A DNA stretch of 64,000 bases from Hemerocallis citrina (GCA_017893485.1 CM030361.1:141068461-141132460); one strand, 5' to 3'. Positions 23,251-34,755 are shown, counted from the first letter of the stretch. The notes: a model not told the origin generated them from the sequence alone. Program-made: numbers and translations.

Positions 23251-24833
23251 CTCGAAGTTCCAATCACTTTCTCAGATGAATACCTGGAGGGTGTCCGAAC
23301 CCCCCATTGTAATGCACTAGTAATCAACCTCCACATGGCTAACTTCAAAGTGGAGAGGATCTTAGTGGATAATGGCAGTTCTGTCAACATCCTCTTCCAG
23401 GCGGCCTTCCAAGGGCTCAAGTTATCGCGGGACAGGCTCAAGCCCGCCGGCTATATGCTCCATGGGTTCACGGTAGTTCCAGTGACTATCAAAAGGGTAA
23501 TAACCCTCGACATAACCGCTGGCAAAACTTCTACTACCCGAACGGAGCCAATGGATTTCATGGTCATCGACATTCCAGCTGCTTACAATGTTATTCTAAG
23601 TCGACCTGGCCTAGCTGCTCTAGAGGCCGTCCTGTCGGCTTATCATCTTAAAATGAAGTTTCCCACTAAGGCAGGCATAGGGGAAGTAAGGGGTAGTCAA
23701 GAGATGGCACGCAAGTGTTACATGACCTCCATCGGGGGACCTGTCCTCCCCCTCGAGACTCTTGAGATTCCCCAGGGGAATGCCCAGCCTATGTCCGAGC
23801 CGGTAAACGAGCTGGAGGAAGTGCTCTTTTTCGAGCAAGATCCGAACCATAAGTTCTTTATCAGTAAGACACTCCCCTCTGCCCTCTGTTCTGACATAGT
23901 CCAATGCATCAGGAAGAACCATGACCTCTTCACCTGGTCGGCTGCCGATATGCCAGGAATTTCCGACGAGCTCCAAACCGGTCCAGCAGAAGAGGCGCAA
24001 ATTTGCCCCCGAGTGCCAGCAAGCCATAAAGGAAGAAGTGGACAAACTCCTCAAAGCCCGATTCATACAAGAAGTCAACTATCCTGAATGGCTCTCTAAT
24101 GTTGTTATTGTTAAGAAGGCCAACGGAAGTTGGAGAATTTGCATCAACTTCACGAACCTGAACAAAGCATGCCCTAAGGATCATTTCCCTCTCCCCAGCA
24201 TCGACACCTTGATCAATGCTACTTCGGGCCATGAGCTGTTGAGCTTCATGGATGCCTTCTACAGATATAACCAAATTAGAATGTTCCCCCCGGATATCCT
24301 GAAGACCTCCTTCGTCACCGATCAAGGACTCTATAGCTACAGGGTAATGCCCTTCGGGCTGAAAAATACCGGTGCAACCTACCAGTGCCTCGTCAATAAG
24401 ATCTTCTAAAATCAGATCGGCCGAAACATGGAAGTGTATGTTGATGATATGCTAGTCAAAAGCATCCATTGGACCGACCATGTTACCGATCTACAAGAAG
24501 CATTCGATGTGTTGAAGCATGATATGAGACTAAACGCGAACAAGTGTGCGTTCGGAGTCTCATCGGGTAAGTTCCTAGGCTTCATGGTCAGTCAAAGGGG
24601 GATTGAAGCCAATCCCAAGAAAATCAAAACCATACTGGACATGGCTCCTCCTTCAAGTGTGAAAGAGGTTCAAAAGCTTACAGGATGCCTCGCAGCTATA
24701 GGGCGCTTCCTGTCTAAGTCAGGGGAGAAGTGTCTTCCTTTCTTCAAAGCCCTCAGGGGGGCTAAGGGCTTCGAATGGGGCCAACAGCAGCAAGAATCAT
24801 TCGTCTAACTAAAAGCCTATCTGTTGAACCCCC
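23251..24833 (+). pseudogene. Tat element protease and reverse transcriptase, interrupted by SIRE
   Basis: The protease has ILVDNGSSVNILF (D-N-G-S in place of D-T/S-G) at about 23360-23400. RT starts near 23990 after a frame change. It shows KKANGSWRICINFTNLNKAC, VMPFGLKNTGATYQ, a TAA after NKIF at about 24407, and YVDDMLVKS at about 24437-24463. It ends with LTGCLAAIGRFLSKSG. A TAA follows at about 24806. RNase H coding starts and is cut at 24833 by the SIRE insertion. The catalytic YVDD is intact but the chain is not. Confidence 0.85.
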
Positions 24834-26242
24834 TGTTGGATCCTGTAGGCAAGACAACAAACACTAGAGGGGGGTGAATAGTGTTTAATAAAAACTGCGG
24901 AAATTTTCTCGGTGCAGTCGACTTGGTTATGAACCAGTCAACTGATATGCCCAAAAAAAATTAAAAAACAATAACTCTGTGCAGTCGACTGATGAAAGAG
25001 ACAGACGACTGAATGCACAATGAAACTACAACTACAAACGGCACTGACCAGTCGACTGATAGTGTGAGGAGTCGACTGTCCAGAAACTTTTTGCAGAACA
25101 AAAATAAACAAGAGTAAATGCAAACACAAGATAATCAATCACAGAGTACACAAGATATATCCTGGTTCGGTCCTCCCGACCTACATCCAGTCCCCAAGCA
25201 ACCCACTTGAGATTTCCACTATTCTTGAAAAAAAATTACAAGAATATCCTACGGCGTTACGACAACAACCTTGTCTAACCCGTAGTCCTTTCTCTCAACC
25301 AGAGAAAGCCGACCCACTCTACTACCAAGAGTGAAACAAAAACGACTCTACAACCTAGAGTCAAAAACACTCTCCAACCGAGAGCAAGAGAACAAGAATA
25401 CTTTACAGTCAACCTATAGCCTTGTAGGTGTATGTGTTGATGCACGTGGCTAAAAGAACAGGTCGACTTCTATACTCAGTCCAAAGCGAATTCGTTGCTA
25501 TACTGGACTGAGTGTAGAGAACCAGAGAGTATGATCTTGAAAGCTTTATTTCTCAAAAAATCACTTAGAATTTTTTTTTACAAAGATGCTTCGGATTTCA
25601 AGAAGAAAATTATGTAGATCTTTTTAGTGAGATCTGAACTCTACTTAAAGAGTTTGATCTCCTGAACGTTGGGAGACAGTTACTCAACTGTCAACCAACG
25701 GATCTAAGCTTTTGAGTTTGAAAAAATTCGATTTTGAAAAACAGAAAACGGTCAAAAGCTCTCGAACAGTCGACTGGGTTGCTATATGAGTCGACTGATC
25801 AGAGTTTGAATAAATTTGAACAGTTTTGTACTATCAGTCGACTGGTAGAAGCTTAAGTCGACTGGTACTCAAAAGTTAAACTTCTTCAAACTGTTTTGAC
25901 TCTTTTTGTTGGGGGTTTTTAAGAGACACACATTATGAAAATATTTTGAGTGTGTGTGTGTGTGTGACAAGGCTTTACATCAGACTAAGACTCAACAGAA
26001 AGTAAGATACAATTGTTTTTACAAGACATTATAATTTGACACAATTGAGCTAAGGTCTTGAGTCTTGAGTCTTGTTTTGAGTGAAGTCTTGGATCTTGTC
26101 TGAGTGAAGTCTTCATCTGTATCCTTTTGAGCTTGTTCATTTGTTCAGCTAGAATAGTCTTTTGTATGTGCACTGCAATGTTAGCTGTATAACATAGACA
26201 CATATTGCACTGTGTTGTGATCATCAAAATCAAGAATCAACA
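24834..26242 (-). repeat. 3' LTR (element sense) of SIRE
   Basis: The plus strand reads TGTTGGATCCTG...AAGAATCAACA and is near-identical to 33346-34755. It contains five CAGTCGACTG pairs and a short GT run at 25949-25965. Its end on the element strand is ...GGATCCAACA. Confidence 0.93.
24915..25864. repeat. Paired CAGTCGACTG palindromes, SIRE LTR (left copy)
   Basis: Ten-base motifs start at 24915/24935, 24982/25002, 25049/25069, 25767/25788 and 25835/25855, with one single at 25460. Distances within pairs are 20, 20, 20, 21 and 20 bp, while spacer sequences differ. Variants such as CAGTCAACTG and CAGACGACTG change one central base. The core holds a CpG and a SalI site. The function is unknown. 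Confidence 0.9.
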
Positions 26243-26256
26243 TTCTCCCCCTTTTT
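26243..26256 (-). promoter_or_regulatory. Polypurine tract of SIRE
   Basis: The minus strand reads AAAAAGGGGGAGAA immediately before the 3' LTR start TGTTGATTC. This is the classic plus-strand primer of copia elements and fixes the orientation of the element as minus. Confidence 0.9.
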
Positions 26257-26476
26257 GATGATGACAACACAATAGCTGATAATAAGAGATAATATACAAG
26301 CATAGTGAAGACATGCTCTCCCTTATAAAAACACAAAATGCATTGTCTTAAAAAAATGTAATATATATATCAATCGACTTATCAACAATGGAAGGTGACT
26401 GACCAGTAAACCATACTTTAGAATACTTTAGAACAAATCATAAGCAGAAATTAAGTACAGATGCAGTAGCTAGCAG

Positions 26477-28313
26477 CAGTCGACTGTATCCCTTGGGGAA
26501 GTCGACTGACCAGAGATGTTTCAATACCCAGAACAATGTTAACAAATGAGAGGATATCAAAACATACATAAAACACAGATATAATATAAACACAGATATA
26601 AAATAACACAGATATTTCTCCCCCTTTGTTATCATCAAAAAGCAGAAAAGAACAATTGTTTGCATTAAGAAAGAAACTAAGATAAAGTCTGATACATAAA
26701 ACAAATGCATTAAAAAAGAAAATTACATAATATAAAAGAAAATAATAATTAAAAAAAATCTTCAATCTTCTTCATCGGAGTCTTCATCGTCATCTTGAGA
26801 AGGAGGATGAAATTGAGAGTTGAAGAGATGAGTGAGGTTGTCAAGCTTAGAATCAGTGTGGTCTAGTTTGGAGTCTAGGTTAAGGAGTTGGGTATCTACA
26901 GTGGCTGAATGCTTCATTAGATAGGAAACACAGTCATAAAGAGTACGGGGATCATCAAAATTGGCTTGAAGAAGTGGATCAGTAGAGGTAGAAGGTTTAG
27001 AACTAGAACCTAATGGAGCTTGAGAAAGAGGAGGAGACCTAGGAGGTGATCTAGTAGGAGCATCAAGAAGTTTCATTCGTGCCAAACTAGCACGATCGAA
27101 ACACTCATAACGAGTAACAACATTTGTCTCCGAATCGAGATCAACACCAAAAGCTATAAAGACTCTAGTAAGAAGACCTCCAAAAGGTAGAAAGTGAGTG
27201 TGGTCTTGATTAAGTTTAGAAAAGATAACTTGACCCCAATTAACAGCAATTCTACCAAAAATTGCATATATAGCTTTTTGTAATTCAATAGAATATTGGT
27301 CATAACTACCCTTTTTAGGAAGGATGTTATAGGCTAATATTCTACCTACAAGCTTAGCAATTGGTTTGATATTTTTGCTTGTCATTGGAGGGCCATGATT
27401 GGGTAAGAAAATTCTAGATAAAATAGAAGCATTATCTAAAAGAATGTCATCAAGAGATAATCCCACATCATCAATACCCAACATCGCATTAATCCTAGTC
27501 GGTGTGAGTGTCATTTTAACATTCTTCATAGACGAACGAATTAAAACATCCCCATCTGGTTTTTGTATAACTCTCATATTTGTGTAAAACAAATAGATGA
27601 GTTGGGGATAATAATTGGGTTGGTTTGATAAAGATAGAAAATCATAAAGACTACAGTTTTGAAATAAAGGGATGAGATTGAAACGATCTAGATCATTGAA
27701 ATTTACAAATCTTCCAGGGAAGATTGTAATGGTACAAAAGACATATCATCGATCAATAAGATCGGGACTCAAGAGATATTGAGTGTAGTCTTGGGAAGAA
27801 GAACTACCCTCATGAGATCGTTTAGATCGTTTGGGTGCCATGAAAAGAAAGTGGAAAGAATTTTACCTAAGAAAAAGAGAGATTCGATCAGGGGCAAGCA
27901 CGAGCAGCACTGTGAGAGTAGATCACCTTCTTCTCCACAAGCTAGGGTTTTGAAATTGGGGGTAAAAAACTTGAGATCAGTAAGAGGAGAAAACGGCTGG
28001 TAAAGAGGGTTTTAACTGCAAGTGAACGGCTGAGATCAAAGAGAGGTGAAATCGACGGTAGAGAATAGAGATCACGGGTGAAAAGAGAGGTGAATTCCAT
28101 CTCAAAAGACGCGATGAATAGTCGCTGAAGATGATTTAGCTCGCGACAGTCGACTGGTAGGGAGATCAGTCGACTGAGTCGAGAAGAAAATAAAAGTTTT
28201 ATGTCTACTAATTAGTCGACTGGTATAGGAACCAGGCGACTGGTCAGATAAAGAAATTGGTATGTTTTTTAAAAAGCCAGTACAGTCGACTTACTCAAGA
28301 ATAAAGTCGACTT
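26477..28313. repeat. Paired CAGTCGACTG palindromes, SIRE 3' non-coding region
   Basis: Pairs start at 26477/26499, 28147/28167, 28213/28233 and 28283/28304 (distances 22, 20, 20, 21 bp). They sit on either side of the extra ORF, between pol and the polypurine tract. Confidence 0.88.
26762..27841 (-). pseudogene. SIRE third ORF, plant transposon protein-like
   Basis: The frame starts at 27841 with MAPKRSKRSHEG and runs about 360 codons to 26762. A single in-frame TGA lies at 27746-27748, so only the distal 276 codons are fully open. The middle part resembles the plant transposon protein family (Pfam Transposase_32 type): MTLTPTRINAMLGIDDVG, IAKLVGRILAYNILPKKGSY, FGGLLTRVFIAFGVD. The C terminus is Ser/Pro-rich, then has a short coiled-coil-like stretch (LLNLDSKLDHTDSKLDNL) and an acidic tail. 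SIRE elements usually carry an env-like ORF here; I see no membrane segments in this one. The function is unknown and the family call is from memory of conserved phrases. Confidence 0.6.
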
Positions 28314-28327
28314 AACAGTAAATTTTT

Positions 28328-31300
28328 TTAGCAAATATCAATAAAATCACAAATTCCAAGTTCTCTTCTTAAATTAATGAAAGTATCTTCTTTAAGAGGC
28401 TTGGTAAATATATCTGCTACTTGTTTATCAGTAGAGATAAAGTCTAAAGATATATCTCCTTTTAAAACATGATCACGTAGAAAATGATGTCGAATATCAA
28501 TATGTTTTGTACGTGAATGTTGAATCGGATTTTTAGATAAATTAATTGCACTGGTATTATCACACATAATTGAGGGTTTCTCACATGAAATACCATAAAC
28601 TAATAAGGTTTGTTTCATCCATGAAATTTGTGCACATGCCAAACTTGCAGCGATATACTCAGCTTCTGTAGTTGATAGGGATACGGAGTTTTGCTTTTTA
28701 CTGCACCAAGATACTAGGGAATGTCCCAAAAAGTGACATGTACCACTAGTACTCTTGCGATCAGTTTTGCTTCCAGCAAAATCAGCATCGCTATATGACA
28801 AAAGTTGAAAATTATCGGTGCGTGGATAAAATAAACCATATTCAGATGTGCCTTTAATATATCTTAAAATTCGTTTCACTGCTTTTAAATGAGACTCTTT
28901 AGGACTAGATTGATATCTAGCACATAAACATACGTTGAACATAATATCTGGTCTACTTGCAGTAATATATAAGAGTGAACCAATCATACTTCGATAGAGT
29001 TTTTGATCAACACTCTTACCTAATAAATCTTTGTCAAGAGTAGTAGTAGTAGCCATAGGTGTGGATTTACTACTAGTACTATCCATGTTAAAACGTTTGA
29101 GTAGTTCCTTTGCATATTTGCCTTGATTGATAAATATGCCATTTGAGGACTGTTTAATTTGAAGTCCAAGGAAATAATTGAGTTCACCCATGTGACTCAT
29201 CTCAAATTCATTTTTCATGGTATTAGCAAATTCTTGACATAGATTATTATTAGTAGAACCAAAAATTATATCATCAACATATATTTGTATGATTAAGATA
29301 TCATTCTTAACTCTTTTGATAAACAAAGTAGTGTCTACTTTACCTATTTCAAATCCTGTTTCTAAAAGAAAAGTTTTCAAACGATCATACCAAGCACGAG
29401 GTGCTTGTTTAAGACCGTATAAAGCCTTTGTCAATTTATAAACATGATCTGGAAATTGTTCATGTTCAAAACCTGGTGGTTGTTTAACATAAACATTTTC
29501 CTTAATAAACCCATTAAGAAAAGCACTTTTAACATCCATTTGATAAAGTATAAAATTCATGAAACAAGCAAAAGATAATAAAATATGAATAAATTCTAGT
29601 CTAGCAACAGGAGCATATGTTTCATCAAAATCTATACCTTCTTCTTGATTATATCCTTGAGCAACTAATCTAGCCTTGTTCCTTACAACTTGTCCTGATT
29701 CATCTAACTTATTTTTGAATACCCATTTGGTACCAATAATAGTCTGATCAGGAGGTCTAGGAACTAAGTCCCATACATCATTCCTTATAAATTGGTTTAG
29801 TTCATCTTGCATGGCATTCATCCAATATTCATTCTCACAAGCTTCTTGTATATTTTTCGGTTCAAAATCTGACAAGAATGTTGTATAAGAGATCATATTA
29901 ATATATGAACGTGTCTGAATACCATGGGAGATGTCACCAATTATTAAGTCATGAGGATGATCTTTAACTTCAACAAATGACTTTGGTAAAGTTGAAGATA
30001 TTACAATCGGATTAGTCGACTTGACTTGTTCTTCAGTCGACTGCTTTACTTCAGTCGACTGGTAGACCTTATCAGTCGACTTATCAGTCAGATTAGTTTG
30101 TTCTAAGGATTTAATCACATTATCTAAAGGTGATAAGTCAGTTTCATCATCTTTATTTAAGGTTGATGAAGGTAAAGATTCATCGAATGTAACATGCATT
30201 GATTCTTCAATAGTCATTGTAGACTTATTGAAAATTCTATATGCTTTACTCCTATTTGAGTATCCTAAAAAGATACCCTCATTAGATCTAGGATCAAATT
30301 TGTCTAAATTATCTTTTGTATTTAGGATAAAACACTTACAACCAAATGTCTTAAAGTAAGAGACTTTAGGAATTTTATTAAAAAATAACTCGTAACAAGT
30401 CTTCTTTAGTTTAGGTCTTAGAAGAATTCTATTTAAAACATAACAAGTTGTAGCAACAGCTTCAGCCCAAAAATGCTTTGGTAGATTGCTTTCAACAAGC
30501 ATAGTACGTGCGCATTCTTGCAAAGTCCTATTTTTCCTTTCAACCACTCCATTTTGTGGTGAAGCTCTAGGAAATACAAATGAATGTGTTATACCATTTT
30601 TGTTGCAATATTCTGTAAATGTTTCATTTTCAAATTCTCCACCATGATCACTTCTAATAGTGATTATGGTTAGAGATCTTTGATTTTGAACACGTTTACA
30701 AAAATGTGCAAATTCCTCAAAAGCATCATTTTTATGTTTTAAAAAGAATGTCCAAGTGAATCTTGAAAAATCATCTACTAAAACAAACACATATCTACTT
30801 TTATTTAAAGAAGCAACTCTAGTAGGGCCAAATAAATCCATATGAATCAATTCGAGCGGCCTACTAGTAGAAATTACTTCTTTTGTTTTAAAAGTGGATT
30901 TGATTTGTTTTCCTAGTTGACATGCATCACATAACTTATCCTTTTTAAAGGATAGTTTTGGCAGTCCTTTAACTAGGTTATATTTACATAATTTTGAGAG
31001 ATTTTTCATGTTCACATGTCCAAACCTTCTATGCCATAGCCAAGATTCATTGTTAGAGGCTATTAAACAGAAGTCATTTGAAAAATCAATTGCATTCAAA
31101 CACAATTCATAAATATTATTTTTACGAAAACCTTGAAAAATAACATTTTGCATAGAAGAATCATAAATCAAGCATGCATCTTTTTCAAAAACTATTTTAT
31201 ATCCTTTATCACACAATTGACTAATGCTTAAAAGATTATGCTTTAAACCATTAACCAATAACACATTTTCTATAATTGGGTTAGAAGTTTTACCGACCAT

Positions 31301-31447
31301 GCCAATACCTATGACTTTGCCCTTATTGTTATCTCCAAAGGTGACGGTTCCTCCATCTATGCTTTGAATGGTGGATAGTAGGTTGGCATGTCCTGTCATG
31401 TATTTTGAACATCCGCTGTCTAATATCCAGCGTTCTTTCTTGGGTAC
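28328..31447 (-). CDS. pol: SIRE pol: protease, integrase, reverse transcriptase, RNase H
   Basis: It is open from just after a TAG at 31448-31450 to 28328, about 1040 codons. The protease motif [10 protein letters not shown] is at the start. The integrase has the HHCC zinc site (HRRFGH...CDACQLG) and catalytic [17 protein letters not shown] and [10 protein letters not shown] linker with repeated STD/STE words contains palindromic motifs. RT has [26 protein letters not shown] and [10 protein letters not shown]. RNase H shows [27 protein letters not shown] and [12 protein letters not shown]. All catalytic residues I can recognise are present. The first ATG is at 31399, but the frame begins earlier, so expression must come from a gag-pol fusion. 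This is the best-preserved polymerase gene in the window. Confidence 0.92.
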   Translation of the reverse strand, partial: VPKKERWILDSGCSKYMTGHANLLSTIQSIDGGTVTFGDNNKGKVIGIGMVGKTSNPIIENVLLVNGLKHNLLSISQLCDKGYKIVFEKDACLIYDSSMQNVIFQGFRKNNIYELCLNAIDFSNDFCLIASNNESWLWHRRFGHVNMKNLSKLCKYNLVKGLPKLSFKKDKLCDACQLGKQIKSTFKTKEVISTSRPLELIHMDLFGPTRVASLNKSRYVFVLVDDFSRFTWTFFLKHKNDAFEEFAHFCKRVQNQRSLTIITIRSDHGGEFENETFTEYCNKNGITHSFVFPRASPQNGVVERKNRTLQECARTMLVESNLPKHFWAEAVATTCYVLNRILLRPKLKKTCYELFFNKIPKVSYFKTFGCKCFILNTKDNLDKFDPRSNEGIFLGYSNRSKAYRIFNKSTMTIEESMHVTFDESLPSSTLNKDDETDLSPLDNVIKSLEQTNLTDKSTDKVYQSTEVKQSTEEQVKSTNPIVISSTLPKSFVEVKDHPHDLIIGDISHGIQTRSYINMISYTTFLSDFEPKNIQEACENEYWMNAMQDELNQFIRNDVWDLVPRPPDQTIIGTKWVFKNKLDESGQVVRNKARLVAQGYNQEEGIDFDETYAPVARLEFIHILLSFACFMNFILYQMDVKSAFLNGFIKENVYVKQPPGFEHEQFPDHVYKLTKALYGLKQAPRAWYDRLKTFLLETGFEIGKVDTTLFIKRVKNDILIIQIYVDDIIFGSTNNNLCQEFANTMKNEFEMSHMGELNYFLGLQIKQSSNGIFINQGKYAKELLKRFNMDSTSSKSTPMATTTTLDKDLLGKSVDQKLYRSMIGSLLYITASRPDIMFNVCLCARYQSSPKESHLKAVKRILRYIKGTSEYGLFYPRTDNFQLLSYSDADFAGSKTDRKSTSGTCHFLGHSLVSWCSKKQNSVSLSTTEAEYIAASLACAQISWMKQTLLVYGISCEKPSIMCDNTSAINLSKNPIQHSRTKHIDIRHHFLRDHVLKGDISLDFISTDKQVADIFTKPLKEDTFINLRRELGICDFIDIC
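30013..30082. repeat. Four CAGTCGACTG motifs inside the pol coding region
   Basis: Starts at 30013, 30034, 30052 and 30073, distances 21, 18 and 21 bp, in the linker between integrase and RT. They encode Ser-Thr and Lys-Ser-Thr words, which is tolerated in a disordered linker. Confidence 0.9.
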
Positions 31448-31500
31448 CTATAAAAAGTTTAAGGTAAATATGGTACCCTTTTTATTGGGTCCAAAACACA

Positions 31501-33318
31501 TTAGTTTGGGAGAAACCAAACCCATGAAGAGTTTGACCTTCCTCCATAAGCAGGAATATAATAAGTAGAATTACACACATTTAACATATATGAGTTAATA
31601 TAAGCAATTCTATCATTCTGATTTAGACTGACTGGAACCCATACTAACTTGTTCTGTCCAGTCGACTTACCAGTGTTGTTCAGTCGACTGTTGGTGTACA
31701 TCAGTCGACTGGTTGATACACTAGGTCGACTTATAAGAGGTTTTGATCTTGTTGAATAAGATCCAATTTCTCTGGACAGACGACTGGTTGTATGGTTCAG
31801 TCGACTTAACCGAACGGTAGTTTTGCTTTTATCACTAAAATTAACAATCTTAGGCTTTGCAAAGAAATCATACAACTTGTGTGTAACACTAGAAATAGAT
31901 GCTGATTTATTTTTACTAGTGTTTACAACAGAAGATTCTTTTACAGAAGATTTTTTAAAACCAAGTCCATATTTTTGACTAGATGTAACTTGATGATGAA
32001 GCATATCATTTAAATTCTCTTTGCCTTTGTTAAACTTAGATACGTTCTTTGAAATCTCTTCATAATTCTTTTTGAGAGTTTCAAGATCAGTATCTAAACT
32101 TGCAATGCGAGAATTTAAGGATTTTACTTCCTTATCAAGGTTAAGATTTTCTTGATTAAGTGTTTGATTCACTTTCTCAAGATTCTTAACTCTAATCTTT
32201 TCTTTCTTTAACTCTTGGAATATTTCATTAAAAGCATCAAGAAGATCTTCGGAATCATAATCATTACTTACATGTTCTTGTGCAGCCATGAAACACACAT
32301 TTGCCACTTCGTTATTTTCATCTGTTTCTTCTTCGGAAGATGAATCACTATCATTCCATGTAACTTGATAAGCCTTCTTGTTCTTGGCAAATTTGTTCTT
32401 TGGATATTTGTCCTTCTTGAAGTTGGATGATTTTCCCTTGTTCTTTGCATTTTCTAAGGGACAATCCTTCTTCATGTGACCTATTTTATTGCACCTGAAA
32501 CATGTAGGAGGGTCATTAGAATCTCTAACTTTAGAATGAAACTTACCCTTCTTTAAGAACTTCTTGAATCTCCGAGTGAACATTGCTATTTCTTCTTCAT
32601 CTTCTTCCTCATCTTCTGAGTCTGTCATGGCTTCAAAAGCCAATGATTTTTTCTTTGCTTGGTGTGATTCTGTATCTTTCTTTCGATCTTCAAGTTGGAC
32701 CTCATATGCCATGAGATTGCCAACAAGATTCTCGAGAGAAAGTGTTGACAAGTCATTCGCTTCCTCTATTGCTGTGGTTTTCTTCTCCCATTCTGGAGTG
32801 AGTGCACGTAGGACTTTTCTAACCATCTCTGCTTGAGTATAAGTCTTTCCAAGCGCCACAAGAGAGTTTGTGATGTCTGTGAATCTGGTAATCATTTCGG
32901 ACACAGTCTCATTTTCCTTCATTCTGAACATCTCAAACCTGTGGACAAGAACAGAAATTTTAGACTCTTTTACTTTATTCATTCCTTCATGTGTTACCTC
33001 GAGTGTATGCCAAATTTGATGTGCGGTTGTAGCATTGGATACACGGTTGAATTCTTCCTTTGTGAGTGCACAAAATAAGGCATTCATTGCTTTGGCATTG
33101 TTCATAGTCTGATTCTTTTGATCATCATTCCATTGTGCATATGGAATGGTAGGGGCAGTGTATTCCGTCTCTGTCATTTGCCATATCTCATAGTTGATTG
33201 ATTGAAGATAGATTCTCATTCGGCACTTCCAATAATTGTAATTCGTTCCATCAAATAGTGGTGGCCGTTGTGTAGATTGGCCCTCATGGTACTGATTTGT
33301 ATTTGACGTAGTTGCCAT
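31501..33318 (-). CDS. gag: SIRE gag
   Basis: The ATG at 33318 (MATTSNTNQYHEGQ) lies 14 bp inside the primer site, so it is preferred to an upstream in-frame ATG within the LTR. The 605 residues include the copia gag core (PPLFDGTNYNYWKCRM), an acidic stretch (DSEDEEEDEEE), and a CCHC knuckle, CFRCNKIGHMKKDC, near residue 265. A long coiled coil follows (LEKVNQTLNQENLNLDKEV). The Ser/Arg-rich tail has TSRLSRE and STSRLMYT words, encoded where palindromic motifs lie. It ends FLPN before a stop at 31501. The frame differs from pol. SIRE gag proteins are known to be long with a coiled-coil region. Confidence 0.9.
   Translation of the reverse strand: MATTSNTNQYHEGQSTQRPPLFDGTNYNYWKCRMRIYLQSINYEIWQMTETEYTAPTIPYAQWNDDQKNQTMNNAKAMNALFCALTKEEFNRVSNATTAHQIWHTLEVTHEGMNKVKESKISVLVHRFEMFRMKENETVSEMITRFTDITNSLVALGKTYTQAEMVRKVLRALTPEWEKKTTAIEEANDLSTLSLENLVGNLMAYEVQLEDRKKDTESHQAKKKSLAFEAMTDSEDEEEDEEEIAMFTRRFKKFLKKGKFHSKVRDSNDPPTCFRCNKIGHMKKDCPLENAKNKGKSSNFKKDKYPKNKFAKNKKAYQVTWNDSDSSSEEETDENNEVANVCFMAAQEHVSNDYDSEDLLDAFNEIFQELKKEKIRVKNLEKVNQTLNQENLNLDKEVKSLNSRIASLDTDLETLKKNYEEISKNVSKFNKGKENLNDMLHHQVTSSQKYGLGFKKSSVKESSVVNTSKNKSASISSVTHKLYDFFAKPKIVNFSDKSKTTVRLSRLNHTTSRLSREIGSYSTRSKPLISRPSVSTSRLMYTNSRLNNTGKSTGQNKLVWVPVSLNQNDRIAYINSYMLNVCNSTYYIPAYGGRSNSSWVWFLPN
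31659..31807. repeat. Six CAGTCGACTG motifs inside the gag coding region
   Basis: Starts at 31659, 31681, 31702 and 31723 (distances 22, 21, 21) and 31777/31798 (21). They lie in the low-complexity Ser/Arg tail of gag, encoding TSRL/STSRL-type words. Confidence 0.9.
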
Positions 33319-33331
33319 AGCCTGTAACCTT

Positions 33332-33343
33332 GCTCTGATACCA
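33332..33343 (-). promoter_or_regulatory. SIRE primer binding site (tRNA-iMet)
   Basis: The minus strand reads TGGTATCAGAGC two bases after the 5' LTR end (...CCAACA at 33346). It is complementary to the 3' end of initiator tRNA-Met. Confidence 0.92.
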
Positions 33344-33345
33344 AG

Positions 33346-34755
33346 TGTTGGATCCTGTAGGCAAGACAACAAACACTAGAGGGGGGGTGAATAGTGTTTA
33401 ATAAAAACTGCGGAAATTTTCTCAGTGCAGTCGACTTGGTTATGAATCAGTCGACTGATATGCCCAAAAAAAAATTAAAAAACAATAACTCTGTACAGTC
33501 GACTGATGAAAGAGACAGACGACTGAATGCACAATGAAACTACAACTACAAACGGCACTGACCAGTCGACTGATAGTGTGAGGAGTCGACTGTCCAGAAA
33601 CTTTTTGCAGAACAAAAATAAACAAGAGTAAATGCAAACACAAGATAATCAATCACAGAGTACACAAGATATATCCTGGTTCGGTCCTCCCGACCTACAT
33701 CCAGTCCCCAAGCAACCCACTTGAGATTTCCACTATTCTTGAAAAAAAATTACAAGAATATCCTACGGCGTTAAGACAACAACCTTGTCTAACCCGTAGT
33801 CCTTTCTCTCAACCAGAGAAAGCCGACCCACTCTACTACCAAGAGTGAAACAAAAACGACTCTACAACCTAGAGTCAAAAACACTCTCCAACCGAGAGCA
33901 AGAGAACAAGAATACTTTACAGTCAACCTATAGCCTTGTTGGTGTATGTGTTGATGCACGTGGCTAAAAGAACAGGTCGACTTCTATACTCAGTCCAAAG
34001 CGAATTCGTTGCTATACTGGACTGAGTGTAGAGAACCAGAGAGTATGATCTTGAAAGCTTTATTTCTCAAAAAATCACTTAGATTTTTTTTTACAAAGAT
34101 GCTTCGGATTTCAAGAAGAAAATTCTGTAGATCTTTTCAGTGAGATCTGAACTCTACTTAAAGAGTTTGATCTCTTGAACGTTGGGAGACAGTTACTCAA
34201 CTGTCAACCAACGGATCTAAGCTTTTGAGTTTGAAAAAATTCAATTTTGAAAAACAGAAAACGGTCAAAAGCTCTCAAACAGTCGACTGGGTTGCTATAT
34301 GAGTCGACTGATCAGAGTTTGAATAAATTTGAACAGTTTTGTACTATCAGTCGACTGGTAGAAGCTTAAGTCGACTGGTACTCAAAAGTTAAACTTCTTC
34401 AAACTGTTTTGACTCTTTTTGTTGGGGGTTTTTAAGAGACACACATTATGAAAATATTTTGAGTGTGTGTGTGTGTGTGACAAGGCTTTACATCAGACTA
34501 AGACTCAACAGAAAGTAAGATACAATTGTTTTTACAAGACATTATAATTTGACACAATTGAGCTAAGGTCTTGAGTCTTGAGTCTTGTTTTGAGTGAAGT
34601 CTTGGATCTTGTCTGAGTGAAGTCTTCATCTGTATCCTTTTGAGCTTGTTCATTTGTTCAGCTAGAATAGTCTTTTGTATGTGCACTGCAATGTTAGCTG
34701 TATAACATAGACACATATTGCACTGTGTTGTGATCATCAAAATCAAGAATCAACA
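33346..34755 (-). repeat. 5' LTR (element sense) of SIRE, with paired palindromes
   Basis: Near-identical to 24834-26242. CAGTCGACTG-type motifs start at 33428/33448, 33496/33516, 33563/33583, 34280/34301 and 34348/34368, with a single at 33974. At 33448 the motif is intact, whereas the homologous site in the other LTR (24935) reads CAGTCAACTG, a CpG-type G-to-A change. Confidence 0.93.

Larger units (their letters stand above)
24834..34755 (-). mobile_element. Ty1/copia SIRE/Maximus-type element, young, with a third ORF
   Basis: LTRs of about 1.41 kb lie at 24834-26242 and 33346-34755, TSD CCCCC (24829-24833, 34756-34760). On the minus strand the order is LTR, iMet primer site, gag, protease/integrase/RT/RNase H, extra ORF, polypurine tract, LTR. 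About a dozen LTR differences in 1.4 kb were seen by eye, so insertion was recent. Pol is open for over 1000 codons. The element is inserted in the RNase H gene of the Tat element: the Tat reading frame resumes after 34756. It carries some 40 copies of a paired palindrome, CAGTCGACTG. Confidence 0.93.

Noticed and set aside
24941..25138. Minus-strand 66-codon frame duplicated at 33440-33652
   Set aside because: It is duplicated only because both lie in SIRE LTRs; the end of the frame differs by an indel and there is no protein signal.
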